The translations under genes and the position numbers were made by a program. This document shows positions 22,741 through 31,080 of a stretch of DNA of 34,196 nucleotides, one piece after another. Position 1 is the first letter of the stretch, and every line of letters begins with the position of its first letter. The stretch is taken from assembly GCA_001768615.1 (NCBI GenBank), contig MELE01000162.1:1-34196 (forward strand), in the 5' to 3' direction. The notes beneath the pieces are model-generated. The model was given only the letters and a program-made list of their open reading frames with translations. It made no database searches and was not told where the DNA came from. The DNA comes from Acidobacteria bacterium RIFCSPLOWO2_12_FULL_67_14b (lineage in GTDB: Bacteria; Acidobacteriota; Vicinamibacteria; Vicinamibacterales; UBA2999).

Positions 22741-24372
22741 ATGATGAGAACCGCCGCCTCCGCCCTCCTTGCCGCGCTGCTGATGGCTCACGCGCCCTCG
22801 GCCCAGCCGGCGCCGCCTCTCACACCGCCGGCACGGCCCAGGCTCGTGGTCTTCATCTCGGTGGACCAGATGCGCGGCGACTACATCGACAAGTTCCAGC
22901 ATCAGTGGACCAAGGGCCTCAAGCGCCTCGTCACCGAGGGGGCGTGGTTCCGGCAGGCCGATTACCCGTACTACAACACCGTCACGTGCGCCGGCCACGC
23001 CAGCATGAGCACCGGCACCGTGCCCGCCGTGCACGGCATGGTGCTCAACCAGTGGTGGGAACGCGACAACAGCCGCCTGGTCAGCTGCACCGATGACGAG
23101 AGCCAGCAACTGGTGACCTACGGGATTCCGGTGAAGGGCGTCGGCCACAGCCCGAAGCACCTGATGACGACGACCCTGTCGGACGAGCTGCGGCTGCAGG
23201 CCGCCTCGCCGCCACGCGTGGTCAGCATTTCGCTCAAGGCGCGCTCGGCGATCAACCTCGGCGGCCATCGCCCCGACGCGGTGATCTGGCTGGACGAGGC
23301 CGACGGCGAATGGGTCACCTCGACCGCGTTTGCGAAGGCGCCGGTACCGTACTTCGCGGACTACATTGCGAAGCATCCCTTGCGGAACGAGATGGGCCGG
23401 CCGTGGGATCGCACGCTGCCGAGGGATCGCTATCTCTACGACGGGTCGTTGCAGGGCCGGCAACGGACCGCGCTCGTCACCAAGGACTTTCCGCACATCG
23501 TCAAGGGGACCGGCAACGAGGTCGGTGGCGCCTTCACCGATGCGTGGGAGTCGAGCCCGTACTCGGACGCCTACCTGGCGGCCCTCGCGGCGGCGGCGCT
23601 CGACGGCGCGAAGCTGGGGCGCGGCGCGTCTACCGACTTTCTGGGGATCAGCTTCTCCTCGCTCGACAAGGTGGGCCACGACTTCGGCCCCGACTCGCAC
23701 GAAGTGCAGGACGTGCTGATCCATCTCGACCACGAGCTCGGCATGCTGCTGGACAAGCTCGATCGCGACGTCAAGGGCGCCTACGTGATCGGACTGACTT
23801 CGGACCACGGCGTGGCGCCGGTGCCCGAGCGGGTGAAGGCGCAGGGCTTCGACGCCGGCCGCATCAACACCGTCACCGTCGGCCGCGCCATCGACGCCGT
23901 GCTCGCCCGCGAGCTGGGCGGCGGGTCGTATCGGACGCGCGTGATCTACAACGACATCTACTTCAACGAGGGCGTCTACCTGAAGCTCTCGCAGAATCCG
24001 AAGGCGATGGCGGCGGTGCTCGACGTGGTGCGCAAGACCGAAGGCGTGTGGCGCGTCTATCGCAAGGAGGAGCTGTCGGCCACCGATCCGTTCACGCGCT
24101 CGTCGGCCTTGAGCCACTTCGAAGGGCGCAGCGGCGACATCAAGATGCTGGGCCGCGCCTACTGGATCACGTCATCCAGCACGAGCACCCACGGCACCGG
24201 GCACCGCTACGATACGCGGGTGCCGGTACTGCTGTTCGGCCGCGGCATCAGGAAGGGCGAGTACCTGCAGCCCTCGTCGCCGATTGACCTCGCGCCGACA
24301 CTGGCGCACCTGCTTGGCCTGACCCTGCCCGATGCCATGGGCCGGGTCCTCAGCGAAGCGCTTGTGCCATAG
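22741..24372 (+). CDS. PafA-like alkaline phosphatase
   Basis: A 543-residue secreted alkaline-phosphatase-superfamily enzyme with a signal peptide (ASALLAALLMAHAPSAQ). Active-site elements fit the PafA phosphate monoesterase: metal ligand D42 in FISVDQMRGDY, nucleophile T82 in NTVTCAGHAS, N103 in LNQWW, and the phosphate-binding pair K166/R168 in SLKARSA. They lie three to four residues from the corresponding PafA residues (T79, N100, K162, R164), and total length matches. Distal metal ligands appear in SSLDKVGHDFGPDS, TSDHGVAPVPE and STHGTGHRYDTRVP. This set distinguishes it from diesterase NPP relatives. Its role is organic phosphate scavenging in the periplasm. The 3' end overlaps the convergent kinase gene by 23 bp. 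Confidence 0.93.
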   Translation: MMRTAASALLAALLMAHAPSAQPAPPLTPPARPRLVVFISVDQMRGDYIDKFQHQWTKGLKRLVTEGAWFRQADYPYYNTVTCAGHASMSTGTVPAVHGMVLNQWWERDNSRLVSCTDDESQQLVTYGIPVKGVGHSPKHLMTTTLSDELRLQAASPPRVVSISLKARSAINLGGHRPDAVIWLDEADGEWVTSTAFAKAPVPYFADYIAKHPLRNEMGRPWDRTLPRDRYLYDGSLQGRQRTALVTKDFPHIVKGTGNEVGGAFTDAWESSPYSDAYLAALAAAALDGAKLGRGASTDFLGISFSSLDKVGHDFGPDSHEVQDVLIHLDHELGMLLDKLDRDVKGAYVIGLTSDHGVAPVPERVKAQGFDAGRINTVTVGRAIDAVLARELGGGSYRTRVIYNDIYFNEGVYLKLSQNPKAMAAVLDVVRKTEGVWRVYRKEELSATDPFTRSSALSHFEGRSGDIKMLGRAYWITSSSTSTHGTGHRYDTRVPVLLFGRGIRKGEYLQPSSPIDLAPTLAHLLGLTLPDAMGRVLSEALVP

Positions 24373-25270
24373 CGGCGGCGTCGTCGAGTGAGGGCACCGA
24401 GTCGATGGCGCCCGCGCGCGTGCAGCTGACGGCGGCCGCGGCGTTGGCAAAGCGCAGCATCTCGCGCGGCGAATCACCACGGAGCATGGCGTAGATGAAC
24501 CCGGCGCGGAACACGTCGCCGGCGGCGGTGGTGTCGATCGCGGTGACAGCCGGCGCGGGCTCGTAAATCAGCGTGTCGCCGTCGAGCAGCACCGCGCCGC
24601 GCGGGCCGAGGGTGATGCAGAGCATGCCGGCGTGCTGCTTGCGGATCTTGCGCAGCGCGCGCTCGGGATCGGCCTCCCCGGTGATTGCCGCCGGCACGTG
24701 CTCGGCGAAGATCGGCACGCTGACCGCCGCCACCAGTGCCGCCGTGCGGTCCGTCACGCGATCGAGGTCGCTGGTGACCGGCAGGCCGGCCGCGCGCGCG
24801 AGCGTGGCGGCGCGAATGGCCGCCTCCTGATCGACGTCGTCGACATGGACCACGCGGGCCGAGGCGACGAGCCCGGCGGGGATGTCGCTCTCGCCGAGCC
24901 GGAGACGGTCGTCGCGGTCCCACAACACGATGCGCTCGCCCGTGGTGTCGTCGACCGCGATCACCGCGAACTGGTTCGGAGCCTCACGCACGATGCAGTG
25001 GCTCATGTCCACGCCCCGGCCGTGCAGCGCCTCGCGAATGCGCCTGCCGTTGTCGTCGTTGCCCGTGGCGCCCACGTAGGTGGTGCGCAGGCCCATCGCC
25101 GCGCACGCCGACAGCGCCGTGGCCATCTGTCCGCCGCACGAGACGGCGTGGCTGGTGATGCGCAGCTTGGCGGTCGGGCTGTCGGCCCTGGGCGACGCGG
25201 GAAGGCGATAGACGTAATCGACCGAATTGGCGCCGACGCCGAGGACGTCCCACCGGACGCAACTGGACAC
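24350..25270 (-). CDS. PfkB-family carbohydrate kinase
   Basis: A 306-residue ribokinase-like enzyme from a GTG start (complement of 25268-25270). The body begins VLGVGANSVDYVYRLP and has SCGGQMATALSACAAMGL (substrate region), GATGNDDNGR, and the second PfkB signature AIDTTAAGDVFRAGFIYAM with the catalytic aspartate; the usual GAGD is AAGD. An ATG at 25291 is in frame, but lies upstream of a -10 box (TATACT) and only 2 bp from the divergent ATG, so the GTG, 7 nt after that box, is preferred. The enzyme phosphorylates a sugar or nucleoside; the GGQ pattern suits sugar kinases but the substrate is open. The product is cytoplasmic. Confidence 0.9.
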   Translation of the reverse strand: MSSCVRWDVLGVGANSVDYVYRLPASPRADSPTAKLRITSHAVSCGGQMATALSACAAMGLRTTYVGATGNDDNGRRIREALHGRGVDMSHCIVREAPNQFAVIAVDDTTGERIVLWDRDDRLRLGESDIPAGLVASARVVHVDDVDQEAAIRAATLARAAGLPVTSDLDRVTDRTAALVAAVSVPIFAEHVPAAITGEADPERALRKIRKQHAGMLCITLGPRGAVLLDGDTLIYEPAPAVTAIDTTAAGDVFRAGFIYAMLRGDSPREMLRFANAAAAVSCTRAGAIDSVPSLDDAAAMAQALR

Positions 25271-25277
25271 GACCGGC

Positions 25278-25287
25278 AGTATACGAT
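25278..25287. promoter_or_regulatory. Shared bidirectional -10 core between two divergent leaderless genes
   Basis: The 6-bp palindrome GTATAC (25279-25284) gives TATACT on the minus strand, 7 nt before the kinase GTG (25270), and TACGAT (25282-25287) on the plus strand, 6 nt before the VWA-protein ATG (25294). Neither gene has a Shine-Dalgarno site. One melting region could start both messages. Confidence 0.5.
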
Positions 25288-25293
25288 GCACGC

Positions 25294-27177
25294 ATGAGGG
25301 CCCTGGGCAGGCGACCGCGGTTCCCCGCCCCGCTGGCGGCGCTGCTGGCGATCTGCGTGATCGCCGGCACCGGCGTGTCGGGCCGCCAGGATCCGCGGCA
25401 GGAACCCAAGCCCCAACCGGAGCCGCAACAACCGATCCCCGTCTTCCGCGCCGGGACGGCCCTCGTGCGCGTCGACGTCACGGCGACCGTCCGCGGCGAC
25501 GAGCCGGTCACCGACCTCACCTCCGACGACTTCGAGGTCACCGAGGACGACGTGCCGCAGATCGTGCAGACCTCGCAGTTCGTCCGCATCGACGGCGAGC
25601 GCAAGTCGGACCTGAACGAGCCGCTCGAAATCCGATCCAAGGACCACGCCATCCTCGAAGCCGCTCGCGACGACGTCCGGCTGTTCGCGATCTTCCTGGA
25701 TGACTATCACATCGACAAGAAGCCCGACGTCACGCTGCCGCTGCGCGAGGCCCTCACGAAATTCGTCAGCCAGTTTCGCTCGAACGATCTGATCGTGATG
25801 ATGGACCCCCTGACGACCCTCTACGACCTGAAGTACACGCGGTCGAAGCCGGATCTGATCAACCGGATTCGCACCTTCGAAGGGCGCCGCGGCGAGGTCT
25901 TCCCGGTGAAGAGCCCGATCGAGGAAGCGCAGATGTCGCAGCGCAACTGGCAGGAGCTGCGCGCCGGCGTCACACTGTCGGCGCTCACGGCGCTTGCCAC
26001 GCAGATGGGCGGGCTGCGCGAGGGGCGCAAGTCGATTCTCTTCGTCAGCCAGGGCCCGCCCGTCCGGCCGGGCAGCCCGAACGACCAGCGCCTCAAGGAA
26101 GCCCTCGAAGCGGCCAATCGGGGCAACGTCACAATCCACGTGCTCGATCCGCGGCCGCTCGGCACGGTGGCCTTCGGCGGCGACAACGTGCTGCGCCAGA
26201 TCGCCGGCGACACCGGCGGCCGCGCCATCCTGAATACCAACAACCCATCCGATCAACTGACAGCCGTGATCGCCGACGCCAGCGCCTACTACCTGGTTGG
26301 CTACACGCCCACGCGCAGCGCCAACGACGGCAAGTTCCACCGCATCGAGGTCAAGGTGAAGCGGCGCGGCGTCAAGGTGACCGCGCGCCGGGGCTATTGG
26401 GCCGCGACCGAGAAAGAGATGACCGCGGCGGCCGAGGCGGCGGCCACACCCGTGAACGTGGGACTGACGACCGCGCTCGCGTCGCTGTCGCAATCGACCA
26501 CCAACACGCGGGCCGTGGGCATCTGGACCGGCGTGTCGCGTGGCGACGGCGAGCGCACGCGCCTGACCTTCACGTGGGAGGCCAACCCCGCCGTGACCGG
26601 CGACAAGCCCGCGCGCCTCGAGATCCAGCCGGCGGACGAAGCCGGCAAGCCGACGCTGGACGCGCAGGTCATCGCCGGCGCGCCGGGCGAGATCCCGATG
26701 ATGGCGAGGTTCGATCTGCCGGCCGGGCGCCACCGGATCCGCTTCACCTCGCTGAGCTCCGCCGGCGACATCATCGACCGCTGGATCCAGAACATGACGG
26801 TCCCGGCGCACTCGACCGAACCGATCGTCCTGTCGACGCCGCGGTTCCTGCGGGCGCGGAACATGATCGAGCTGCGGGCGATCGAAGCCAACCCGGCGGC
26901 GGTGCCGACGGCCGCCACCCGGTTCCGGCCGAGCGATCGCGTGCTGCTGGAGATCGAATGTGAGGCGCCGGGCCTGACGCCGGCGATCAAGGTCGAGCTG
27001 CTGAACGCGAAGGGCGACCTGTTGCGCCCGCTCGATGCGCCCCCGCTCGCGGACGGCAAGCTGCGCATGACGCTCGCGGTCAGCAGCCTCGCGCCGAGCA
27101 CCTATGTGCTGAAGATCACGGCGACCGCCGGAGACCACGCTGCCGAGCAATGGGCCGCGTTCCGCATCGCTCCGTAG
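25294..27177 (+). CDS. Secreted VWA protein of the acidobacterial VWFA-related type
   Basis: A 627-residue exported protein. Signal peptide about 1-31, then a Pro/Gln-rich linker (QDPRQEPKPQPEPQQP). Residues 45-100 form a beta domain (VRVDVTATVRGDEPVTDLTSDDFEVTEDDVPQ) that precedes the VWA domain in acidobacterial VWFA-related proteins. The VWA domain starts LFAIFLDDYHID: the MIDAS DxSxS is replaced by DDYHI, as in that family, so classical metal-dependent adhesion is doubtful. It runs to SAYYLVGYTPT and VKVTARRGYW, the family's closing strands. About 250 C-terminal residues add beta-rich repeats. The family is abundant in Acidobacteriota and supports the taxonomic guess; its function is unknown, probably surface or periplasmic binding. 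Confidence 0.9.
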   Translation: MRALGRRPRFPAPLAALLAICVIAGTGVSGRQDPRQEPKPQPEPQQPIPVFRAGTALVRVDVTATVRGDEPVTDLTSDDFEVTEDDVPQIVQTSQFVRIDGERKSDLNEPLEIRSKDHAILEAARDDVRLFAIFLDDYHIDKKPDVTLPLREALTKFVSQFRSNDLIVMMDPLTTLYDLKYTRSKPDLINRIRTFEGRRGEVFPVKSPIEEAQMSQRNWQELRAGVTLSALTALATQMGGLREGRKSILFVSQGPPVRPGSPNDQRLKEALEAANRGNVTIHVLDPRPLGTVAFGGDNVLRQIAGDTGGRAILNTNNPSDQLTAVIADASAYYLVGYTPTRSANDGKFHRIEVKVKRRGVKVTARRGYWAATEKEMTAAAEAAATPVNVGLTTALASLSQSTTNTRAVGIWTGVSRGDGERTRLTFTWEANPAVTGDKPARLEIQPADEAGKPTLDAQVIAGAPGEIPMMARFDLPAGRHRIRFTSLSSAGDIIDRWIQNMTVPAHSTEPIVLSTPRFLRARNMIELRAIEANPAAVPTAATRFRPSDRVLLEIECEAPGLTPAIKVELLNAKGDLLRPLDAPPLADGKLRMTLAVSSLAPSTYVLKITATAGDHAAEQWAAFRIAP

Positions 27178-27186
27178 CGTCGTGAT

Positions 27187-27203
27187 GCCGGCCTTCGGCC
27201 GGC
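27187..27203. terminator. GCCGGCC-TTC-GGCCGGC hairpin after the VWA gene
   Basis: A perfect 7-bp stem with a 3-nt loop starts 9 bp after the stop at 27177. The following sequence is pyrimidine-rich further on (about 27217-27253) but has no immediate T-run. It is a plausible 3' end stem for the VWA message. Confidence 0.45.
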
Positions 27204-27260
27204 TCCGCACGCTCAGTCTTGCGTCTCCTATTCTTCTGATCTTCTGAGCTCCTGTTGAAT

Positions 27261-27266
27261 TATTCT
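27261..27266 (+). promoter_or_regulatory. -10 box TATTCT 7 nt before the PQQ dehydrogenase start
   Basis: TATTCT (4/6 to consensus), then 7 nt, then ATG at 27274, without a usable Shine-Dalgarno site. This is another leaderless-type start. TTGAAT directly abuts the box, too close to be a -35. Confidence 0.45.
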
Positions 27267-27273
27267 GCCCGGA

Positions 27274-29307
27274 ATGATCCATCGCATGGTTCGCACCGTG
27301 GTCGCGGCCGCGTGCCTGGTCACCTCACTGGCGGCACAAGCACCGGCGCATTCCACCGCCACCGGCGAGTGGCCGACCTACGGCGGCGACCTGGCCAACT
27401 CGAAGTACTCGCCGCTCGATCAGATCACCGCCGCGAACTTCGCGTCGCTGCAGGTCGCCTGGCGCGCGAAGTCGCCGGACGGCTTCCTCAGCCTCACGCA
27501 GCCGGACGGATCCGAATGGTCGGCGGACTCGAAGACGATCTTCGACGAGCTCAACCGCCTGGACCCGAAGCGCTGGCGTGACGGCCGGCCGCCCTTCGTC
27601 CAGAACTACAAGGCCACGCCGCTGATGGTCGGCGGCACGCTCTATGTGAACACGCCGTCCTCGGTCGGCGCCGCGTACGACGCGCGCACCGGCGCGCTCA
27701 AGTGGGTCCACAACCCCAAGAGCTACGAGTCGGGCACCACGACGATGAGCCTCCGGTGGAACCAGCGGGGTGTCGCCTACTGGACCGACGGCACCGAGGA
27801 ACGGATCTACTGGGGCACCGGCGACGGGTATCTGATCGCCGTCAACGCGAAGACGGGCCGGCCGGTCCCCGGATTCGGCGCCAACGGCCGCGTCGATCTG
27901 ATGGACGGCCTGCCGCGCGCGAAGCGGGGCACGCGCGATTACCTGAACGCGTTGACCTACTCGGTGCAGTCGCCGCCGATCGTCGTGAAAGACATCGTGA
28001 TCACGCCCGCCGCCATCTCGTCGTTGATCAAGACGAAGGAACAGATCCCCGGCTGGATCCGCGGGTTCGATGCGCGCACCGGCCAGGTGCGCTGGACCTT
28101 CCGCACGGTGCCGGCCAAAGGGGAGTTTGGCAGCGAGACCTGGAGCGACGGCGCCAACGAGTACGCCGGCAAGGTCACGGTGTGGACGCTGATGAGCGCG
28201 GACGAGGCGCTCGGCCTCGTCTACCTGCCGACCAACACCACCGCGCCCGATTACTACGGCGCGCACCGGCTCGGCAACAACCTCTTCGCCGAAAGCGTCG
28301 TCGCGCTCGACGTGCAAACGGGCGGGCGCGTCTGGCATTTCCAGACGGTGCATCACGGGCTGTGGGACTACGACAATCCGGCGGCACCCAACCTGCTCGA
28401 CATCACCGTGAACGGCACGCGCATCAAGGCGCTCGCGCAGCTGACCAAGCAGGGCTACATCTTCACGTTCGATCGCGTCACCGGAAAGCCGGTGTGGCCG
28501 ATCGACGAAAGGGCGGTGCCGCCGTCGGACGTGCCGGGTGAAAAGGCGTCGCCGACGCAGCCGGTGCCGTCGAAGCCGGCGCCGTTCGAGCACCAGGGTG
28601 TGACCGTCGACGACCTCGTCGACTTCACGCCGGAGCTGCGGGCGATGGCGGTGAAGGCGATCGAGCCGTTCAAGTACGGCCCACTGTATACGCCGCCGTC
28701 GGTGCAGGGCACCATCGCGCGCCCGGGATCGACCGGCGGCGGCAACTGGCAGGGCGCCGCGGTGGATCCCGCCACCGGATACATGTACGTGCCGTCACGC
28801 AATGCGTTCGCCATTCACAAGCTGGGCCCGCCCGATCCCGCGCTGGGCAGCAACCTTCTCTACATGCAGACGGCGGGCCGCAATCCGACGATGCCCGAGG
28901 GCCTGCCGCTGTTCAAGCCGCCGTACTCCCGCATTACCGCGATCGACATGAACACGGGCGATCATGTCTGGATGGTGCCCACGGGCAACGGCGACCGCAT
29001 CCGCAACAACCCGCGGTTGAAGGGCCTCAACCTGCCGCCGCTCGGCGGCGACAGCACCTTCAGCGGCCCGCTGCTCACCAGGACCGTCCTGATCTATGCG
29101 CTGACGACGGGCGGGAAGGCCGGCGGTCCGCGGCTGGTGGCCTACGACAAGGCCACCGGGAAAGAGCTGGCGTCGGTCGATCTGCCGGGCGCGGCCATCG
29201 GCACGCCGATGACCTACGTGGTGAACGGCAAGCAGTACATCGCGATCACCGTGCAGGGCCGCACCCCGACGGATGTGCCGGAGCTCGTGGCCCTGACCCT
29301 GCCCTAG
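27274..29307 (+). CDS. PQQ-dependent dehydrogenase (membrane glucose dehydrogenase-like, soluble form)
   Basis: A 677-residue secreted quinoprotein. After the signal peptide (VRTVVAAACLVTSLAAQ) the opening EWPTYGGDLANSKYSPLDQI and ITAANFASLQVAW is the first propeller blade of PQQ dehydrogenases. Further marks are the HHGLWDYDNPAAPNLL tryptophan/aspartate motif, WQGAAVDPATGYMYVPSRN, and a final blade TPMTYVVNGKQYIAITVQG. The family oxidises sugars or alcohols in the periplasm and passes electrons to quinone or a cytochrome. There is no fused cytochrome domain and no N-terminal membrane anchor, so it is the soluble variant of the glucose-dehydrogenase-like clade. It is distinct in sequence from the PQQ remnant at the left end. 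A second ATG at 27286 is possible. Confidence 0.9.
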   Translation: MIHRMVRTVVAAACLVTSLAAQAPAHSTATGEWPTYGGDLANSKYSPLDQITAANFASLQVAWRAKSPDGFLSLTQPDGSEWSADSKTIFDELNRLDPKRWRDGRPPFVQNYKATPLMVGGTLYVNTPSSVGAAYDARTGALKWVHNPKSYESGTTTMSLRWNQRGVAYWTDGTEERIYWGTGDGYLIAVNAKTGRPVPGFGANGRVDLMDGLPRAKRGTRDYLNALTYSVQSPPIVVKDIVITPAAISSLIKTKEQIPGWIRGFDARTGQVRWTFRTVPAKGEFGSETWSDGANEYAGKVTVWTLMSADEALGLVYLPTNTTAPDYYGAHRLGNNLFAESVVALDVQTGGRVWHFQTVHHGLWDYDNPAAPNLLDITVNGTRIKALAQLTKQGYIFTFDRVTGKPVWPIDERAVPPSDVPGEKASPTQPVPSKPAPFEHQGVTVDDLVDFTPELRAMAVKAIEPFKYGPLYTPPSVQGTIARPGSTGGGNWQGAAVDPATGYMYVPSRNAFAIHKLGPPDPALGSNLLYMQTAGRNPTMPEGLPLFKPPYSRITAIDMNTGDHVWMVPTGNGDRIRNNPRLKGLNLPPLGGDSTFSGPLLTRTVLIYALTTGGKAGGPRLVAYDKATGKELASVDLPGAAIGTPMTYVVNGKQYIAITVQGRTPTDVPELVALTLP

Positions 29308-29345
29308 CAGGCTGCTGAAAAACGACAGACCGTAGCGCGGTGTAG

Positions 29346-29365
29346 GGCGGAACTTTAGTTCCGCC
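29346..29365. repeat. Palindromic hairpin repeat, copy 4 (TTTA core)
   Basis: GGCGGAAC-TTTA-GTTCCGCC, 38 bp past the PQQ dehydrogenase stop, with variable pairs AA/TT. It is preceded by GTAG, as in copy 3. Upstream of it, GCAGGCTGCTGAAAAAC (29308-29324) resembles a recurrent intergenic element. The hairpin sits 24 bp before the TPR gene start. Confidence 0.8.
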
Positions 29366-29389
29366 TTCGGTGTCAAAACCTCGGTGATC

Positions 29390-30973
29390 ATGCGGTTGCA
29401 TGTCGCGACCCTCGTGATATTCACGGCCGCCTGTGCGGCTCGCGGGCCGTCGCCGCAGTTGCTGGCCGAGCTCGGCAAGGCCGACGCCCTCCTGCGCCAG
29501 GGCTGTTACACCTGTCTCAAAGAAGCGGAAGCGATCTATCAGAAGGTCTCGACGATGCCCAGGCCCGTGCCGGGCGCGGCGCAAGGCGCCTTCGATGCAG
29601 CGCTGCTCGTTTCATTGCGGGAAAAAGAACTCGGCCTGCCGGCCGAGGCCGCCATGGATCGCGCCCGCCAGCGCGCCACGGGCCTGATGCCGGTGGTTCC
29701 GCCTGCGAGCGCGCCGTCGGTACTCCTTGAGGCGGCGGAACTGTTCATCGGCGAAACGTCGGGCATGGATCCGGGCCGCCCCTCGCCGTTGACCGGACGT
29801 GGCCGTCTGCCGCTCGATCCCGCCAACGCGCAGCGCCGCGCACTCGACGCCGCCGCGCCGACCAACCTGGTGGCCGACTATCTCGCGCTTGCGATCGATT
29901 GTGAGCAGGCGCGCCTGCGCGACACGATCGATCCGGCCGCCCTGCTCGCCCGTCGCGACGGCGTGCCGCTGATGCGGTTCCGCCTGGCGATCTGCGGGAG
30001 GCCGGGGGGACCGTTGGCGGCATCGATCAGGGAGGCGGATCCCCGATTCCTCGACACCCTGCCGTGGGAAGCGCGGCGGGCCATGGTCGGTTCGCAAACA
30101 GAGGCGATCGATCTGTTCAGGGCCATTGCGCTCCTCGGTGAGGCCCGCGCCGCATTTCCCGCGTCGTTCTCGATCACCATGTTGTGGTCGCAGACCAACC
30201 AGTCGGTGGCGGAATTCGAGGCGGCGCTCTCGGGGTTCGACCGCATCCTGGCGGAGGCGCCGACCCACCGCAATGCCATGCTGGGCCGGCTGACGAGCCT
30301 CAGCTACCTGCTGCGCCACCAGGACGCCATCGCGACCGCCACGGCGATGATCGAGCTTGGCACGTGGCACATCGGCGACGCGCACTATTGGCGCGCGTGG
30401 AACCACTACAACCTCAACGCGCTCGAGCCGGCGTGGGCCGACGTCGAGATTGCGACCAAGCTGCTCTCGAACTCGAACGTCTACATGCTGGCCGGGCTGA
30501 TCGCCTATGCCCGCACCGACCTGCCGACGGCGATCGCGCGCTTCGATCGCGCGTTCGTGCTCGATTCGGGCAACTGCGATGCCGTGTGGATGTCGGGCCT
30601 GGTGAACGTCGATCGCCAGGAATGGGAGCCGGCCTCGCCGAAGTTCTCGCGCGGCATGACGTGCTTCACGTCGGCGGCCGAGCAGGCGCGCCGGGACCTC
30701 ACCCAGCTCGAAGCCGGCATCGCCCGGCGCGGCGGGCCGGCCGATCCGCCGACACCGCGCGACGCTCGCGACGCGAAGCAGCGTGCGAAGCTGCAGAAAG
30801 ACATCGAAACCGGCGAGGAGCGCTCGGCCCAATCGGCCTTCAACGCCGCCCAGTGCTACGCCCGCATCGGCCAGAAGCTCCTGGCCCGCACCCACGTCGA
30901 TGCCGCTGCGGCTCACCCGCGCTTGAAAGAGAAGGCGGATGCGTTACGCGCCGCCATCGACAAGATGCAATAA
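29390..30973 (+). CDS. TPR-repeat protein, probable lipoprotein
   Basis: A 527-residue protein. The start ATG at 29390 (a GTG two codons earlier is possible) leads to MRLHVATLVIFTAACAARG, a hydrophobic segment ending in TAAC, an atypical lipobox. The mature protein begins with KADALLRQGCYTCLKEAEAIYQK, a TPR-like helix pair with a CxxC. Tetratricopeptide-like pairs recur from about 260 to 420 (FDRILAEAPTHRNAMLGRLTS; RAWNHYNLNALEPAWADVEIA; AIARFDRAFVLDSGNCDAVW) and again at the C-terminus (FNAAQCYARIGQKLLARTHVDAAA). TPR proteins are scaffolds; partner unknown. The central part (100-230) has no recognised domain. It lies between the PQQ dehydrogenase and a serine hydrolase on the same strand, with no evidence for a joint pathway. 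Confidence 0.8.
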   Translation: MRLHVATLVIFTAACAARGPSPQLLAELGKADALLRQGCYTCLKEAEAIYQKVSTMPRPVPGAAQGAFDAALLVSLREKELGLPAEAAMDRARQRATGLMPVVPPASAPSVLLEAAELFIGETSGMDPGRPSPLTGRGRLPLDPANAQRRALDAAAPTNLVADYLALAIDCEQARLRDTIDPAALLARRDGVPLMRFRLAICGRPGGPLAASIREADPRFLDTLPWEARRAMVGSQTEAIDLFRAIALLGEARAAFPASFSITMLWSQTNQSVAEFEAALSGFDRILAEAPTHRNAMLGRLTSLSYLLRHQDAIATATAMIELGTWHIGDAHYWRAWNHYNLNALEPAWADVEIATKLLSNSNVYMLAGLIAYARTDLPTAIARFDRAFVLDSGNCDAVWMSGLVNVDRQEWEPASPKFSRGMTCFTSAAEQARRDLTQLEAGIARRGGPADPPTPRDARDAKQRAKLQKDIETGEERSAQSAFNAAQCYARIGQKLLARTHVDAAAAHPRLKEKADALRAAIDKMQ

Positions 30974-31010
30974 AACAATAACGCCGCAGAGACACGCTCC
31001 GTGGACACGG

Positions 31011-31063
31011 TAGAATGCCGCCCACCCGCCTTCGCATGGAGGATCCCTTCCTGCTTCGGCGGG
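31011..31063 (+). promoter_or_regulatory. -10 box TAGAAT and leader hairpin of the serine hydrolase gene
   Basis: TAGAAT (31011-31016, 5/6) would start a leader of about 58 nt. The leader can pair CCCGCC (31025-31030) with GGCGGG (31058-31063), just before AAGGAG (31069-31074) and the GTG at 31081. A short inverted repeat CCGTG-GA-CACGG precedes the -10. The stem could influence access to the ribosome site. Confidence 0.4.
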
Positions 31064-31080
31064 CAAGCAAGGAGCCCACC

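Noticed and set aside
25271-25291. ATG at 25291 as kinase start
   Set aside because: It lies before the TATACT box and 2 bp from the divergent ATG; the GTG at 25270 gives the normal family N-terminus.
25003-27282. 759-residue open frame on the minus strand opposite the VWA protein and kinase start
   Set aside because: A GC-rich antisense shadow; it spans two real genes and has no recognisable domain.
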